A DNA stretch of 12,174 nt from an uncultured Johnsonella sp. (GTDB lineage Bacteria; Bacillota; Clostridia; Lachnospirales; Lachnospiraceae). Made by a program: the position numbers and the translations under genes. Positions 1 to 6,970 of the stretch are shown here, piece by piece. Where the stretch lies: the NCBI GenBank assembly GCA_900766185.1, contig CAAFUL010000055.1, positions 1 through 12,174 of the forward strand, read 5' to 3'. Each line of letters starts with the position of its first letter. Position 1 is the first letter of the stretch. The notes under the pieces are model-generated. The model was not told where the DNA came from, did not search any database, and saw only the letters and a list, made by a program, of their open reading frames with translations.

Positions 1-58
1 GGACTGTTTGAGCGTCAGTCCACCACGCTTTTTGGTGGACAAGCGAGTTCCGCAGTCT
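1..58 (+). other. Nested hairpin at left edge, part of an intergenic repetitive element
   Basis: An 8-bp perfect inverted repeat, GTCCACCA at 18-25 and TGGTGGAC at 33-40, has a 7-base loop. It sits inside an outer 5-bp pair, GACTG at 2-6 with CAGTC at 53-57. Frame 1 is open from the window edge to a stop at 100-102, but its translation has no recognisable fold and runs straight into the repeat at 76-122, so I read it as non-coding. The window edge cuts the left context, so a terminator of an upstream gene is possible, although there is no clear T-run. Confidence 0.45.
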
Positions 59-75
59 GTATTAAGTTTGTCGAA

Positions 76-122
76 ACTTTATTAACAGTACTGCGAGTAT
101 GATTGAAATAGGGAGTGTTTCT
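76..122 (+). repeat. Interspersed intergenic repeat, copy 1
   Basis: Bases 83-120 match 2084-2121 at 35 of 38 positions without gaps. The core TACTGCGAGTA at 89-99 is itself an imperfect inverted repeat (TACT-GCG-AGTA). It is followed by a conserved ATAGGGAGTGTTT. It lies about 20 bases downstream of the hairpin at 1-58 and about 440 bases upstream of the sugar-binding protein gene. Function is unknown. Confidence 0.7.
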
Positions 123-440
123 GTTTAATTGTTGCCGTGCAATCGTTTCTGACTAATGTTTGTGTTTCTGGCTATTGTTTATGCTGCCAACTCCCCGACA
201 AACCATTAATTGACCTTTAGAAAGATAAGATGAGGCGATTGGGCGAAGATAAATTTTACTAAGATTAGCAGCCAAATTAGAAAAATAGATATATATGTAT
301 AATATTCTATTTAAAAGCAGGGTTTTATTAGGCATATTACCTACATACATATTTGCCCACCTAAACTGTTGATAAAAATAAAAAAATTGTTCTATATTTA
401 TAGTCAATACTATTGCTTTTATTTAAATAAAGGAGTATTA
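123..440. other. Gene-free AT-rich stretch
   Basis: I see no supportable gene, RNA gene or clear hairpin here. A minus-strand open frame (153-407) exists, but its product is a low-complexity Tyr/Phe/Asn-rich string with no motif and no convincing ribosome binding site. It may be decayed sequence between the left-edge element and the sugar-uptake promoter. Confidence 0.5.
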
Positions 441-455
441 TAACGATAATACAGT

Positions 456-473
456 ATTGTAAACGATTACAAT
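456..473. promoter_or_regulatory. LacI-family operator (also fits a CcpA cre site) upstream of malE
   Basis: ATTGTAAACGATTACAAT is an 18-bp palindrome matching its own reverse complement at 16 of 18 positions, with the central CG typical of LacI/GalR-family operators. Bases 457-471 also satisfy the general cre pattern WTGNAANCGNWNNCW, so CcpA could bind. The LacI-family gene at 3909 is the likely cognate regulator. The site lies 89 bases before the malE start and abuts a possible -35 box at 473, a position suited to repression. A weaker CG-centred candidate is at 439-452. A 7-bp inverted repeat, TACAGTA (450-456) and TACTGTA (480-486), brackets the operator. Confidence 0.75.
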
Positions 474-499
474 TGTACATACTGTATACAAAATATAAA
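473..499 (+). promoter_or_regulatory. Tentative malE promoter
   Basis: TTGTAC at 473-478 and TATAAA at 494-499 resemble -35 and -10 boxes, but the 15-base spacing is short. The position directly beside the operator supports it. Other pairings in this AT-rich leader are possible, so the exact start of transcription is uncertain. Confidence 0.35.
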
Positions 500-561
500 T
501 TACTAGAGCATTAGAGTCAGATATAAATCAAAGAAAGTATATTATATCAGGAGGTTTTAAA

Positions 562-1911
562 ATGAAAAAATCTAAGTTATTTCTATCATTAGCACTTGCA
601 AGTGCAATGTTGCTCAGTGCTTGTGGCAACTCATCAAGCAGCACGGGTTCAGGTTCAAGCGGAGATACTGCTTCTTCAGGAAGCGGCAGTGTATACTACC
701 TTAATTTTAAGCCTGAGCAGGATGAACAGTGGCAGGAGCTTGCAAAGCTTTATACACAGGAAACAGGTGTTCCTGTAAAAGTTTTCACAGCAGCGGCAAA
801 TCAGTATGAGCCTACACTTAAATCAGAGATGGCTAAGACTGAGGCACCTACTTTATTCCAAGTAAACGGTCCTGTAGGACTTAAAAGATGGAAAGAGTAC
901 TGCTATGATTTAACAGGTGCGGATATCGTTAATGAGCTTTCAAGTAAGGACTTTGCACTTATGGACGGTGAAAAGATCGCAGGTGTAGGTTATGTTATAG
1001 AATCTTATGGAATCATTTATAATAAAGAGCTTTTAGAAAAGTCAGGTCATAAGGCAGAGGATATTAAGAGCTTTGCACAGCTTAAAGAGGTTGCTGAGGA
1101 TATTACGGCAAGAAAAGCAGAGCTTGGATTCAGTGCATTTACCTCAGCAGGTATGGACGGATCATCTGACTGGAGATTCAAGACTCACTTGGCAAACCTA
1201 CCTATATATTATGAATACAAGGCTGACCATATTGACTCAACCGATGCAATAAAGGGAACATATCTTGATTATTATCGTGATATTTGGGATCTTTATATCA
1301 ACAATTCAACTACAGAGCCGGCTCTTCTTTCCACAAAGACAGGAGATGATGCTGTTTCAGAGTTCTTAACAAAGAAGGCGGTATTTTATCAAAACGGTAC
1401 ATGGGCTTACAGTGATGTAAAGGATCTTGGAGATGAGAACCTTGGAATGCTTCCTATATACATAGGTGTAGACGGAGAAGAAAATCAAGGTTTATGCACA
1501 GGTACAGAGAATTACTGGTGTGTAAATTCTAAGGCTTCAGAGGCTGATATTAAGGCTACTTTAGACTTTATGAAGTGGTGTGTGACATCAGAAGTTGCAG
1601 TTAAGGCTATGTGCGGTACAGAGGGTGCTATGCCTTCGGGTGCTGACGGTATGGGATTTGTAATACCTTTCAAGTCTAATCTTGAGTCAGCTAATCCACT
1701 TGTAAACATAGCTAATAAGTATGTAACAGACGGTAAGACAGCTGTAACATGGACATTTACCACTATGCCTTCCGAGCAGTGGAAGGATGGTGTGGGTTCA
1801 GCACTTACAGCCTATGCGGCAAATCAAAGTGATGATACTTGGGCAGAGGTAAAGAAAGCCTTTGTTGAGGGCTGGGCTACAGAAGCGGCAGCTAATAAAG
1901 ATAAAGAATAA
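562..1911 (+). CDS. malE: Sugar ABC transporter substrate-binding lipoprotein (malE-like)
   Basis: This is an extracellular solute-binding protein of the CUT1 family (SBP family 1), 449 aa. It captures sugar outside the membrane for the permeases encoded downstream. The N-terminus has a lysine-rich start, a hydrophobic stretch and the lipobox LLSAC, giving a lipidated Cys21. A Ser/Gly-rich linker follows at about 23-43, then the mature bilobal domain (for example YYLNFKPEQDEQWQEL near 45-60 and a Trp-rich hinge region near 380-410). The start is fixed by AGGAGG at 549-554, seven bases upstream. Malto-oligosaccharide specificity is inferred from malQ in the same locus; the sequence alone supports only a sugar-binding role. 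The 294-base gap with a strong hairpin after this gene suggests that it is expressed above the permeases, as is usual for binding proteins. The gene symbol is by role, not proven orthology. Confidence 0.85.
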   Translation: MKKSKLFLSLALASAMLLSACGNSSSSTGSGSSGDTASSGSGSVYYLNFKPEQDEQWQELAKLYTQETGVPVKVFTAAANQYEPTLKSEMAKTEAPTLFQVNGPVGLKRWKEYCYDLTGADIVNELSSKDFALMDGEKIAGVGYVIESYGIIYNKELLEKSGHKAEDIKSFAQLKEVAEDITARKAELGFSAFTSAGMDGSSDWRFKTHLANLPIYYEYKADHIDSTDAIKGTYLDYYRDIWDLYINNSTTEPALLSTKTGDDAVSEFLTKKAVFYQNGTWAYSDVKDLGDENLGMLPIYIGVDGEENQGLCTGTENYWCVNSKASEADIKATLDFMKWCVTSEVAVKAMCGTEGAMPSGADGMGFVIPFKSNLESANPLVNIANKYVTDGKTAVTWTFTTMPSEQWKDGVGSALTAYAANQSDDTWAEVKKAFVEGWATEAAANKDKE

Positions 1912-1920
1912 AACTTAATA

Positions 1921-2034
1921 AAAGGACTTTATACTTATATTTTCTTTATAGTAAAGCTTCAAAATCCGAAGGTATTGACAGTTTCCGGTTATGATTGCTT
2001 TGGTGGGAAATATACTGTATAAAGTCCTTTTTTG
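1921..2034 (+). terminator. Long-stem hairpin after malE, terminator or mRNA-stabilising structure
   Basis: AAAGGACTTTATAC (1921-1934) pairs perfectly with GTATAAAGTCCTTT (2017-2030), a 14-bp stem followed by a short T-run. The enclosed 82 bases are far longer than a normal terminator loop. They contain two smaller hairpins, CTTTA-TAG-TAAAG (1944-1956) and CCGAA with TTCCGG (1966-1988, one bulge), so a branched junction is predicted. It probably terminates part of the transcription or protects the malE message. Confidence 0.7.
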
Positions 2035-2078
2035 TTTAGATTGCAGCAATATAAACAATAGTAAGAAGCAATTAGACA

Positions 2079-2124
2079 CTTTGTAACACTACTGCGAGTA
2101 TAATTAAAATAGGGAGTGTTTTGA
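2079..2124 (+). repeat. Interspersed intergenic repeat, copy 2
   Basis: This is the second copy of the element at 76-122 (35 of 38 matches over 2084-2121), in the same orientation. It lies about 50 bases after the malE hairpin and 80 bases before the malF-like gene. It contains TATAAT at 2099-2104, but no -35 box lies at a proper distance (TTGTAA is only 12 bases upstream). A promoter role for the downstream genes is therefore unproven. Confidence 0.7.
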
Positions 2125-2205
2125 ACTAAGCTACAAGTCATTATATTTGCATATTTTTTTATTAAACAAGTGCATTACCAAGGAAAAAAATAATAGGAGG
2201 TTTTT

Positions 2206-3048
2206 ATGGAAAAAGCAATTAAAAAATATCTTCCCGTCTTTGCTTTGCCAACTTTTCTGGCATTTACGATAGGGTTTATAGCACCGTTTATACTGGGAAT
2301 ATACTTATCATTTTGTAAGTTTAATACAGTTACGGATGCTAAATTCATAGGTATATCCAATTATATAGATGCGTTAAAAGATACTATATTTCAACACGCT
2401 TTTATATACACCACACTTTTTGCGATAGTTTCAATAATTATTATAAATGTCTGTGCTTTTGCTATAGCTTTGGCACTTACCAAAAAGCTTAGGGGAACTA
2501 ATATATTCCGTACCTTCTTTTTTATGCCTAACCTTATAGGCGGCATAGTACTCGGATATATATGGCAGCTTATTTTTAACGGTATACTGGCTATGTATAA
2601 TCAGGCGATAACTGCAAGCGAGTGGTATGGCTTCTGGGGGCTTATTATACTTGTAAGCTGGCAGCAGATCGGTTATATGATGATCATATATATAGCGGGT
2701 TTGCAATCTATTCCGGAAGATGTTATGGAAGCGGCACAGATAGACGGAGCTTCATCTATACGAAGACTTTTCAGTATAACCATACCTATGATGATGCCTT
2801 CTATAACTATATGCACCTTCCTTTCAGTTACAAACGGATTCAAACTTTTTGACCAAAACCTTTCACTTACCGCAGGTGAGCCGTCAAAAATGTCAGAAAT
2901 GCTTGCACTTAATATATATAATACTTTCTACGGAAGAACCGGTTGGGAAGGTGTAGGACAGGCTAAGGCGGTTATTTTCTTTATAGTGGTAGTAATTATA
3001 GGAATTATACAGTTACAGATAACAAGGGGTAAGGAGGTACAGCAGTAA
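2206..3048 (+). CDS. malF: Sugar ABC transporter permease (malF-like)
   Basis: Inner-membrane permease of the binding-protein-dependent sugar transporters (CUT1, MalF/UgpA type), 280 aa. About six hydrophobic segments are visible, near residues 10-36, 65-91, 104-124, 143-166, 188-208 and 252-272. The cytoplasmic EAA loop that contacts the ATPase is intact: EAAQIDGA at 175-182, with the conserved Gly181 and the following Pro194. It lacks the large periplasmic insertion of Escherichia coli MalF, as is normal for Gram-positive members. AGGAGG at 2195-2200 sits five bases before the ATG. Its stop overlaps the next gene's start (TAATG, 3046-3050), so the two permeases are translationally coupled and should form a heterodimer. 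Confidence 0.9.
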   Translation: MEKAIKKYLPVFALPTFLAFTIGFIAPFILGIYLSFCKFNTVTDAKFIGISNYIDALKDTIFQHAFIYTTLFAIVSIIIINVCAFAIALALTKKLRGTNIFRTFFFMPNLIGGIVLGYIWQLIFNGILAMYNQAITASEWYGFWGLIILVSWQQIGYMMIIYIAGLQSIPEDVMEAAQIDGASSIRRLFSITIPMMMPSITICTFLSVTNGFKLFDQNLSLTAGEPSKMSEMLALNIYNTFYGRTGWEGVGQAKAVIFFIVVVIIGIIQLQITRGKEVQQ

Positions 3049-3893
3049 TGAAAACCAAGAAAAATAAGAGTATAATAAGTGCTATGGGTACGGGATTTTT
3101 CTCTATCCTTTGTTTGTTGTATGTATTTCCGATATTTGTAATAGTTATCAATGCATTTAAGAAAAAGGTCTATATTAATGACCAGCCTTTCAGTATGCCG
3201 AATGCCGAGACATACACAGGTTTTAAGAACTTTATGGAAGCTATAAATAAGTATAAATTTATTGAGGCTGTAGGTTGGACTGTATTTATTACAGTAGCTT
3301 CCGTAGCGGTGATACTTTTGTGTACTTCTATGTGTGCATGGTATATCACCAGAGTTAAGTCAAAATTCAGCAAAATCATGTATTTCCTTTGTGTATTTTC
3401 CATGGTAGTGCCTTTCCAGATGGTAATGTTTACACTGTCATTGATTGCAAACCGTATGAGGCTCAACACTCCTTTCGGGCTTATAATAGTGTATCTGGGA
3501 TTCGGTGCGGGACTTGCCGTATTTATGTTCTGCGGCTTTGTCAAGTCCATACCTGTGGAGATAGAAGAGGCGGCTATGATAGACGGTTGCACTCCTTTGC
3601 AGACCTTCTTTTTAGTGGTTTTACCTATTATGAAGCCTACCTATATATCTGTAGGAATACTTGAGACCATGTGGATATGGAATGACTTTCTACTTCCTTA
3701 TCTGGTGCTGGATGTTAAAAAATACAGAACAATATCAATGGCTATACAGTATATGAGAGGAAGTTACGGAAGAGTGGATATGGGAGCTATAATGGCTACT
3801 TTGGTTATGGCGGTCATACCTGTTATAGTGTTCTATCTGTCATGCCAAAAGTATATTATAAAGGGAGTAGCCGCAGGAGCTGTAAAAGGCTAG
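3048..3893 (+). CDS. malG: Sugar ABC transporter permease (malG-like)
   Basis: This is the second CUT1 permease, MalG/UgpE type, 281 aa. The first hydrophobic segment is near residues 14-35, with further ones near 75-99, 110-134, 143-164, 184-205 and 247-265. The EAA loop reads EEAAMIDGC at 173-181, with Pro193 following at the usual distance. The C-terminus, KYIIKGVAAGAVKG, is the characteristic family tail. AAGGAGGT at about 3031-3038 serves as ribosome binding site inside the end of the malF-like gene. The start overlaps that gene's stop by one base. No ATPase gene follows, so energy probably comes from a shared MsmX/MalK-type ATPase encoded elsewhere. Confidence 0.9.
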   Translation: MKTKKNKSIISAMGTGFFSILCLLYVFPIFVIVINAFKKKVYINDQPFSMPNAETYTGFKNFMEAINKYKFIEAVGWTVFITVASVAVILLCTSMCAWYITRVKSKFSKIMYFLCVFSMVVPFQMVMFTLSLIANRMRLNTPFGLIIVYLGFGAGLAVFMFCGFVKSIPVEIEEAAMIDGCTPLQTFFLVVLPIMKPTYISVGILETMWIWNDFLLPYLVLDVKKYRTISMAIQYMRGSYGRVDMGAIMATLVMAVIPVIVFYLSCQKYIIKGVAAGAVKG

Positions 3894-3908
3894 GCTTTAG
3901 GTGTTTGT

Positions 3909-4925
3909 ATGACTATAAAAGATATATCAAGAGAGTCGGGGTATTCTATAGGTACGGTCTCAAGAGTACTTAATAACAGCCCTAATGTATCTCAAAAAGC
4001 ATATAATGCTATTATGGCAGTTGTTGAAAAAAATCATTTTTTAGTGAACAGTAATGCCAAACAACTTAAAAAACAAGGGCTTAGGTCTATAGCTGTAATT
4101 GTAAAAGGTAGCAAAAACATGCTTTTTTCTTCAATACTTGAAAGTTTACAGGATATAATATCAAAAGAAGAATATCTTTGTCTTATTTATTATATAGATG
4201 AAAAAGATAATGAGGTTGATACAGCCTTACAGATTCTAAAAGATAAGCAGCCCAAAGGGTTCATCTTCCTCGGCAGCCATATGGAAAATTTCCAAAAAGG
4301 TTTTAAATATTTGGACTGTCCAAGTGTTATTGCTACAAATTCTGCTAAGGAACTTAAGTTTGAACAACTTGCAAGTGTGTGTATCAATGACAGGGCGGCA
4401 GCCATGGCGGCTGTTTGTGAGCTTATAAAGCTGGGACATAAAGACATAGCTGTGCTTGGCGGCGACTATGAACACAGCGATCCTTCCAAGTCAAGGCTTT
4501 TAGGAGCAGGCGATGCCTTTGAAAAGTATAACATAGGCTTTGATAAAGAAAGACTGTATCAGGGGACCAGTTTCAGTATAGATGGTGGATATAAAGCAAT
4601 GAAGGAACTTTTACAAAAGAACAGCAAATTAAGCGCTGTTTTTGCAATGGCAGATGTTATGGCAGTAGGAGCAATAAGGGCAATTGTAGAAAGTAAAAGG
4701 TCTGTGCCTGAAGATATATCCGTTGTGGGTTTTGACGGTATAGAGCTTGGAAGATATCTTAATCCGAGGTTGAGTACTATAAAGCAGCCGGATAATGATA
4801 TTGCAAGGTTAAGTTTTGAATTATTGGAAGAGCTTTTTGAGGGAAAAAAAGCAAGACATATAGAAAGTTCTTATAAGTTTATAAAAGGAGAGAGCATGGC
4901 AGAATACGAAGAAAGTGTATTCTGA
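3909..4925 (+). CDS. LacI-family transcriptional regulator of the sugar-uptake locus
   Basis: A 338-aa DNA-binding repressor-type protein. The N-terminal helix-turn-helix is typical: MTIKDISRESGYSIGTVSR, then VLNNSPNVS. The hinge helix includes NAKQLKKQG (49-57), where Leu53 is the probable residue inserted at the operator's central CG. The rest is a periplasmic-binding-protein-like effector domain with the family signature GFDG (274-277) and LSTIKQP (288-294). The gene sits 15 bases after the malG-like gene with only a weak ribosome site (AGGTG, 3899-3903), so coupling to upstream translation is likely. The probable target is the operator at 456-473, and the effector is presumably maltose or a maltodextrin. 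The exact ligand cannot be read from the sequence. Confidence 0.9.
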   Translation: MTIKDISRESGYSIGTVSRVLNNSPNVSQKAYNAIMAVVEKNHFLVNSNAKQLKKQGLRSIAVIVKGSKNMLFSSILESLQDIISKEEYLCLIYYIDEKDNEVDTALQILKDKQPKGFIFLGSHMENFQKGFKYLDCPSVIATNSAKELKFEQLASVCINDRAAAMAAVCELIKLGHKDIAVLGGDYEHSDPSKSRLLGAGDAFEKYNIGFDKERLYQGTSFSIDGGYKAMKELLQKNSKLSAVFAMADVMAVGAIRAIVESKRSVPEDISVVGFDGIELGRYLNPRLSTIKQPDNDIARLSFELLEELFEGKKARHIESSYKFIKGESMAEYEESVF

Positions 4926-4938
4926 GAAGGGACTGGAC

Positions 4939-6414
4939 TTGAGAAAAAACGGGATTTTAATGCATATATCTTCATTACCGGGTAAACAAGGTATAGGAAC
5001 CATGGGTAAAAGTGCCTATAAGTTTGTAGACTTCCTACATGAGAGCCTACAGTCATATTGGCAGATTCTTCCTATCTGTCCTACCAGTTATGGGGATTCA
5101 CCATATCAAAGTTACTCTACCTTTGCAGGTAACCCTTATTTTATTGATTTGGATATGCTTTGCGATATGGGGCTTTTAGAGGCTTGTGATTATGTTGATA
5201 TAGACTATGAGGCAGCAGAGGATAATGTTAATTACGGAGCTTTGTATAGGTTAAGATATCCTGTACTTAAAAAGGCGGCAGCTAATTTTAATACTAAGGA
5301 TGCCTCTTATAATGCGTTTCTTGCAGCTAATAAAGATTGGATCGATTCTTATGCCTTATTTATGAGTCTTAAGGACTACCATCAGGGAAGGAGCTGGTGG
5401 GAGTGGGAAGAAGCTTATAGATATGCATATACAAATGAAATTGAAACTTTTAAGGAAGAGCATAAAGGAGAACTTGAGTTTTGGAAGATAATCCAATACC
5501 TATTTTTTAAGCAATGGGTAAAGTTAAAGTCTTATGCTAATTCCAAAGGTATATCTGTAATAGGAGATTTGCCGATATATGTGTCTTTGGACAGCGTAGA
5601 TGTATGGTCAGATCCTAAGCAGTTTCAATTAGATGATAAAAGAATGCCGAAAGAAGTATCAGGCTGTCCGCCTGACGGTTTTTCAAAGGTCGGTCAGCTC
5701 TGGGGCAATCCTTTGTTTGATTGGGAATATATGGAAAAAGACGGTTTTTCATACTGGCTTAAAAAGATTTCCTACCTGTGCAAGATATATGATGTACTTA
5801 GAATAGATCATTTCAGAGGTTTTGATTCTTATTATGCTATTCCTTACGGCTCAAAAGATGCCACTAAGGGAGTGTGGAAGCCGGGACCGGGTATGAAGCT
5901 TTTTAATAAGGTAAATGAGGTTATAGGAAAACCTAGGATCATAGTTGAAGACTTGGGATTTCTAACCGATTCGGTAAAGAAACTTCTAAAAGACAGCGGG
6001 TTTCCTGGGATGAAGGTAATAGAGATGGGATTTGACAGCAGAGATCCTAATTCAAAAGAGTATCTTCCTCATAATATTATACATAACAGTGTAGCTTATA
6101 CCGGAAGTCATGATAATGATACTATAAAAGGCTGGTTTGAAACTGCGGCAAAAGAGGATATCGAGTTTGCAAAGAAATATATGCATATAAGAGATGAGCA
6201 GGATATCAGTTGGGATGTGATAGCCGTGCTTATGCAATCTTCGGCTATGCTTACTATAGTACAGGCACAAGACCTTCTGGAGCTTGGAGGCAGCGCAAGG
6301 ATGAACACTCCTTCTACTATAGGGGGGAACTGGACTTGGCGTGCTAAGGAGGATATGAGTGAGGTGATTTCCAAGAGATTAAAAGAGTATACGCTTATGT
6401 ATGAGAGGGCGTAG
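4939..6414 (+). CDS. malQ: 4-alpha-glucanotransferase (amylomaltase)
   Basis: Cytoplasmic GH77 disproportionating enzyme that transfers alpha-1,4-glucan segments between maltodextrins and releases glucose. I chose TTG at 4939 because AAGGGA (4927-4932) lies six bases upstream and the product then begins MRKNGILMHISSLPG, like family members. An in-frame GTG at 4915 would add eight residues but has no good ribosome site. Counting from TTG (491 aa), the nucleophile is Asp290 in RIDHFRG, the acid/base is Glu337 in VEDLG, and the stabiliser is Asp392 in GSHDNDT. Their spacings (47 and 55) equal those of Thermus amylomaltase. Other family motifs are GDSPYQS, AGNPYFIDL and WGNPLFDW. The gene is complete and ends the operon. 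Confidence 0.93.
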   Translation: MRKNGILMHISSLPGKQGIGTMGKSAYKFVDFLHESLQSYWQILPICPTSYGDSPYQSYSTFAGNPYFIDLDMLCDMGLLEACDYVDIDYEAAEDNVNYGALYRLRYPVLKKAAANFNTKDASYNAFLAANKDWIDSYALFMSLKDYHQGRSWWEWEEAYRYAYTNEIETFKEEHKGELEFWKIIQYLFFKQWVKLKSYANSKGISVIGDLPIYVSLDSVDVWSDPKQFQLDDKRMPKEVSGCPPDGFSKVGQLWGNPLFDWEYMEKDGFSYWLKKISYLCKIYDVLRIDHFRGFDSYYAIPYGSKDATKGVWKPGPGMKLFNKVNEVIGKPRIIVEDLGFLTDSVKKLLKDSGFPGMKVIEMGFDSRDPNSKEYLPHNIIHNSVAYTGSHDNDTIKGWFETAAKEDIEFAKKYMHIRDEQDISWDVIAVLMQSSAMLTIVQAQDLLELGGSARMNTPSTIGGNWTWRAKEDMSEVISKRLKEYTLMYERA

Positions 6415-6519
6415 GTAAAGTTTTTTAATGATAAAACAGCTTTAGTTTATATAAAAGCAGATAATACATTGCATTTTGCGGATTACAATGACGAGGGTAT
6501 GCGTATTACTATGAAATAA
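6415..6519 (+). pseudogene. Coding-like tail in frame after the malQ stop, possible gene remnant
   Basis: Immediately after the malQ TAG, the same frame stays open for 34 codons to TAA at 6517-6519. The translation looks protein-like, with segments such as TALVYIKADNTLHF and ADYNDEGMRITMK. No start codon precedes most of it (the first is TTG at 6469). MalQ already ends at a normal family length, so a remnant of another gene is likelier than an extension. I cannot name the parent family, and chance openness in AT-rich sequence remains possible. Confidence 0.3.
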
Positions 6520-6660
6520 AGAGATATCTTTAATGAGTATTTCTAAGATCGGTCATCTGATACTTAAATACAGTAGTTTTTACAGTAGTTGGATATCTCT
6601 ACAGAAAGTTACTCTGATGTAAGAAATTAAAATGTTTAACAGTTACTCTGTTTTATAATC
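6520..6660. repeat. Long inverted repeat with short direct repeats
   Basis: AGAGATATC (6520-6528) pairs with GATATCTCT (6592-6600). Inside lies a second hairpin, AGTAT (6536-6540) with ATACT (6560-6564) and AGAT with ATCT nested within it. Direct repeats ACAGTAGTT occur at 6570-6578 and 6582-6590, and GTTACTCTG at 6608-6616 and 6642-6650. There is no T-run after the outer stem, so this is not a standard terminator. It could be a processing site in the malQ 3' region. Confidence 0.45.
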
Positions 6661-6674
6661 AATTAAATTTTGAT

Positions 6675-6740
6675 ACTCCTAAAAGGAACAAGCAAATGTG
6701 GCATATTCAAAAATGCCTGTAGTTTGTTCCTTTTTGAGTT
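6675..6740. terminator. Bidirectional terminator between malQ and the convergent small gene
   Basis: AAAAGGAACAA (6681-6691) pairs with TTGTTCCTTTT (6724-6734), extended outward by ACTC with GAGT and inward by GGCAT (6700-6704) with ATGCC (6713-6717). Both strands end in T-runs. The position between two convergent transcripts fits shared termination. Confidence 0.75.
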
Positions 6741-6780
6741 TTGTAAAAAGTACTGTGAGTAAAATCAAATTGCAAAGATT
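6739..6780 (+). repeat. Interspersed intergenic repeat, copy 3 (diverged)
   Basis: The core TACTGTGAGTA at 6751-6761 and flanking AAAAT and TTTTGTAA match copies 1 and 2. Over the 32 bases from the core onward, about 22 match copy 2. The flanking inverted repeat TACT...AGTA is kept while the centre changes from GCG to GTG. It again lies just after a hairpin. Confidence 0.5.
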
Positions 6781-6915
6781 TTATAATTATATCTAAAAGT
6801 CTATGCGCCCTCATTGTTTTGGGATACTAAAAGTGCTGATTGTAACAGAGCTACAAAGAGTAAGGTGTATTTATCTTAAACATATATAATTGTGGCGGTG
6901 ATAGGCATACTATTT
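6781..6915. other. Intergenic sequence without a supported feature
   Basis: There is no gene or strong structure here. On the minus strand, a second short frame without stops (about 16 codons ending near 6870) follows the remnant at 6916-6969 in a different frame. It may be further decayed sequence of the same lost gene, but it is too short to assign. Confidence 0.3.
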
Positions 6916-6969
6916 CTATAAACTTTTTATATGATTTGAGTAAGCACCCATATCTTTTGGTGTTAGCAT
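6916..6969 (-). pseudogene. Truncated start of a lost partner gene
   Basis: An ATG on the minus strand at 6969 starts one base after the stop of the small gene at 6971-7351. AGGTG lies about five bases before it. The 17 codons (MLTPKDMGAYSNHIKSL) look like a genuine N-terminus and then hit TAG at 6916-6918. The arrangement is that of a two-gene cassette whose second gene has been cut off. The N-terminus loosely resembles those of small clostridial nucleotidyltransferase-like proteins, but this is a recollection, not a result. Confidence 0.35.
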
Positions 6970-6970
6970 A

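Noticed and set aside
153..407. Open frame of 84 codons on the minus strand
   Set aside because: The product is low-complexity and rich in Tyr, Phe and Asn, with no motif and no convincing ribosome site. It lies in an AT-rich leader where chance frames are common.
2082..2104. TTGTAA and TATAAT in repeat copy 2 as a promoter for the permease genes
   Set aside because: The spacing is only 12 bases, and the other copies carry TATGAT and TAAAAT. I treat it as part of the repeat and do not call a promoter.
4915..4938. GTG at 4915 as the malQ start
   Set aside because: It has no good ribosome site. The extra residues do not match the family start, while TTG at 4939 has AAGGGA six bases upstream. 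It is kept as the alternative.
6570..6650. Short direct repeats as a CRISPR or tandem-repeat array
   Set aside because: There are only two copies each of two different 9-base words, with unequal spacing and no cas genes in the window.
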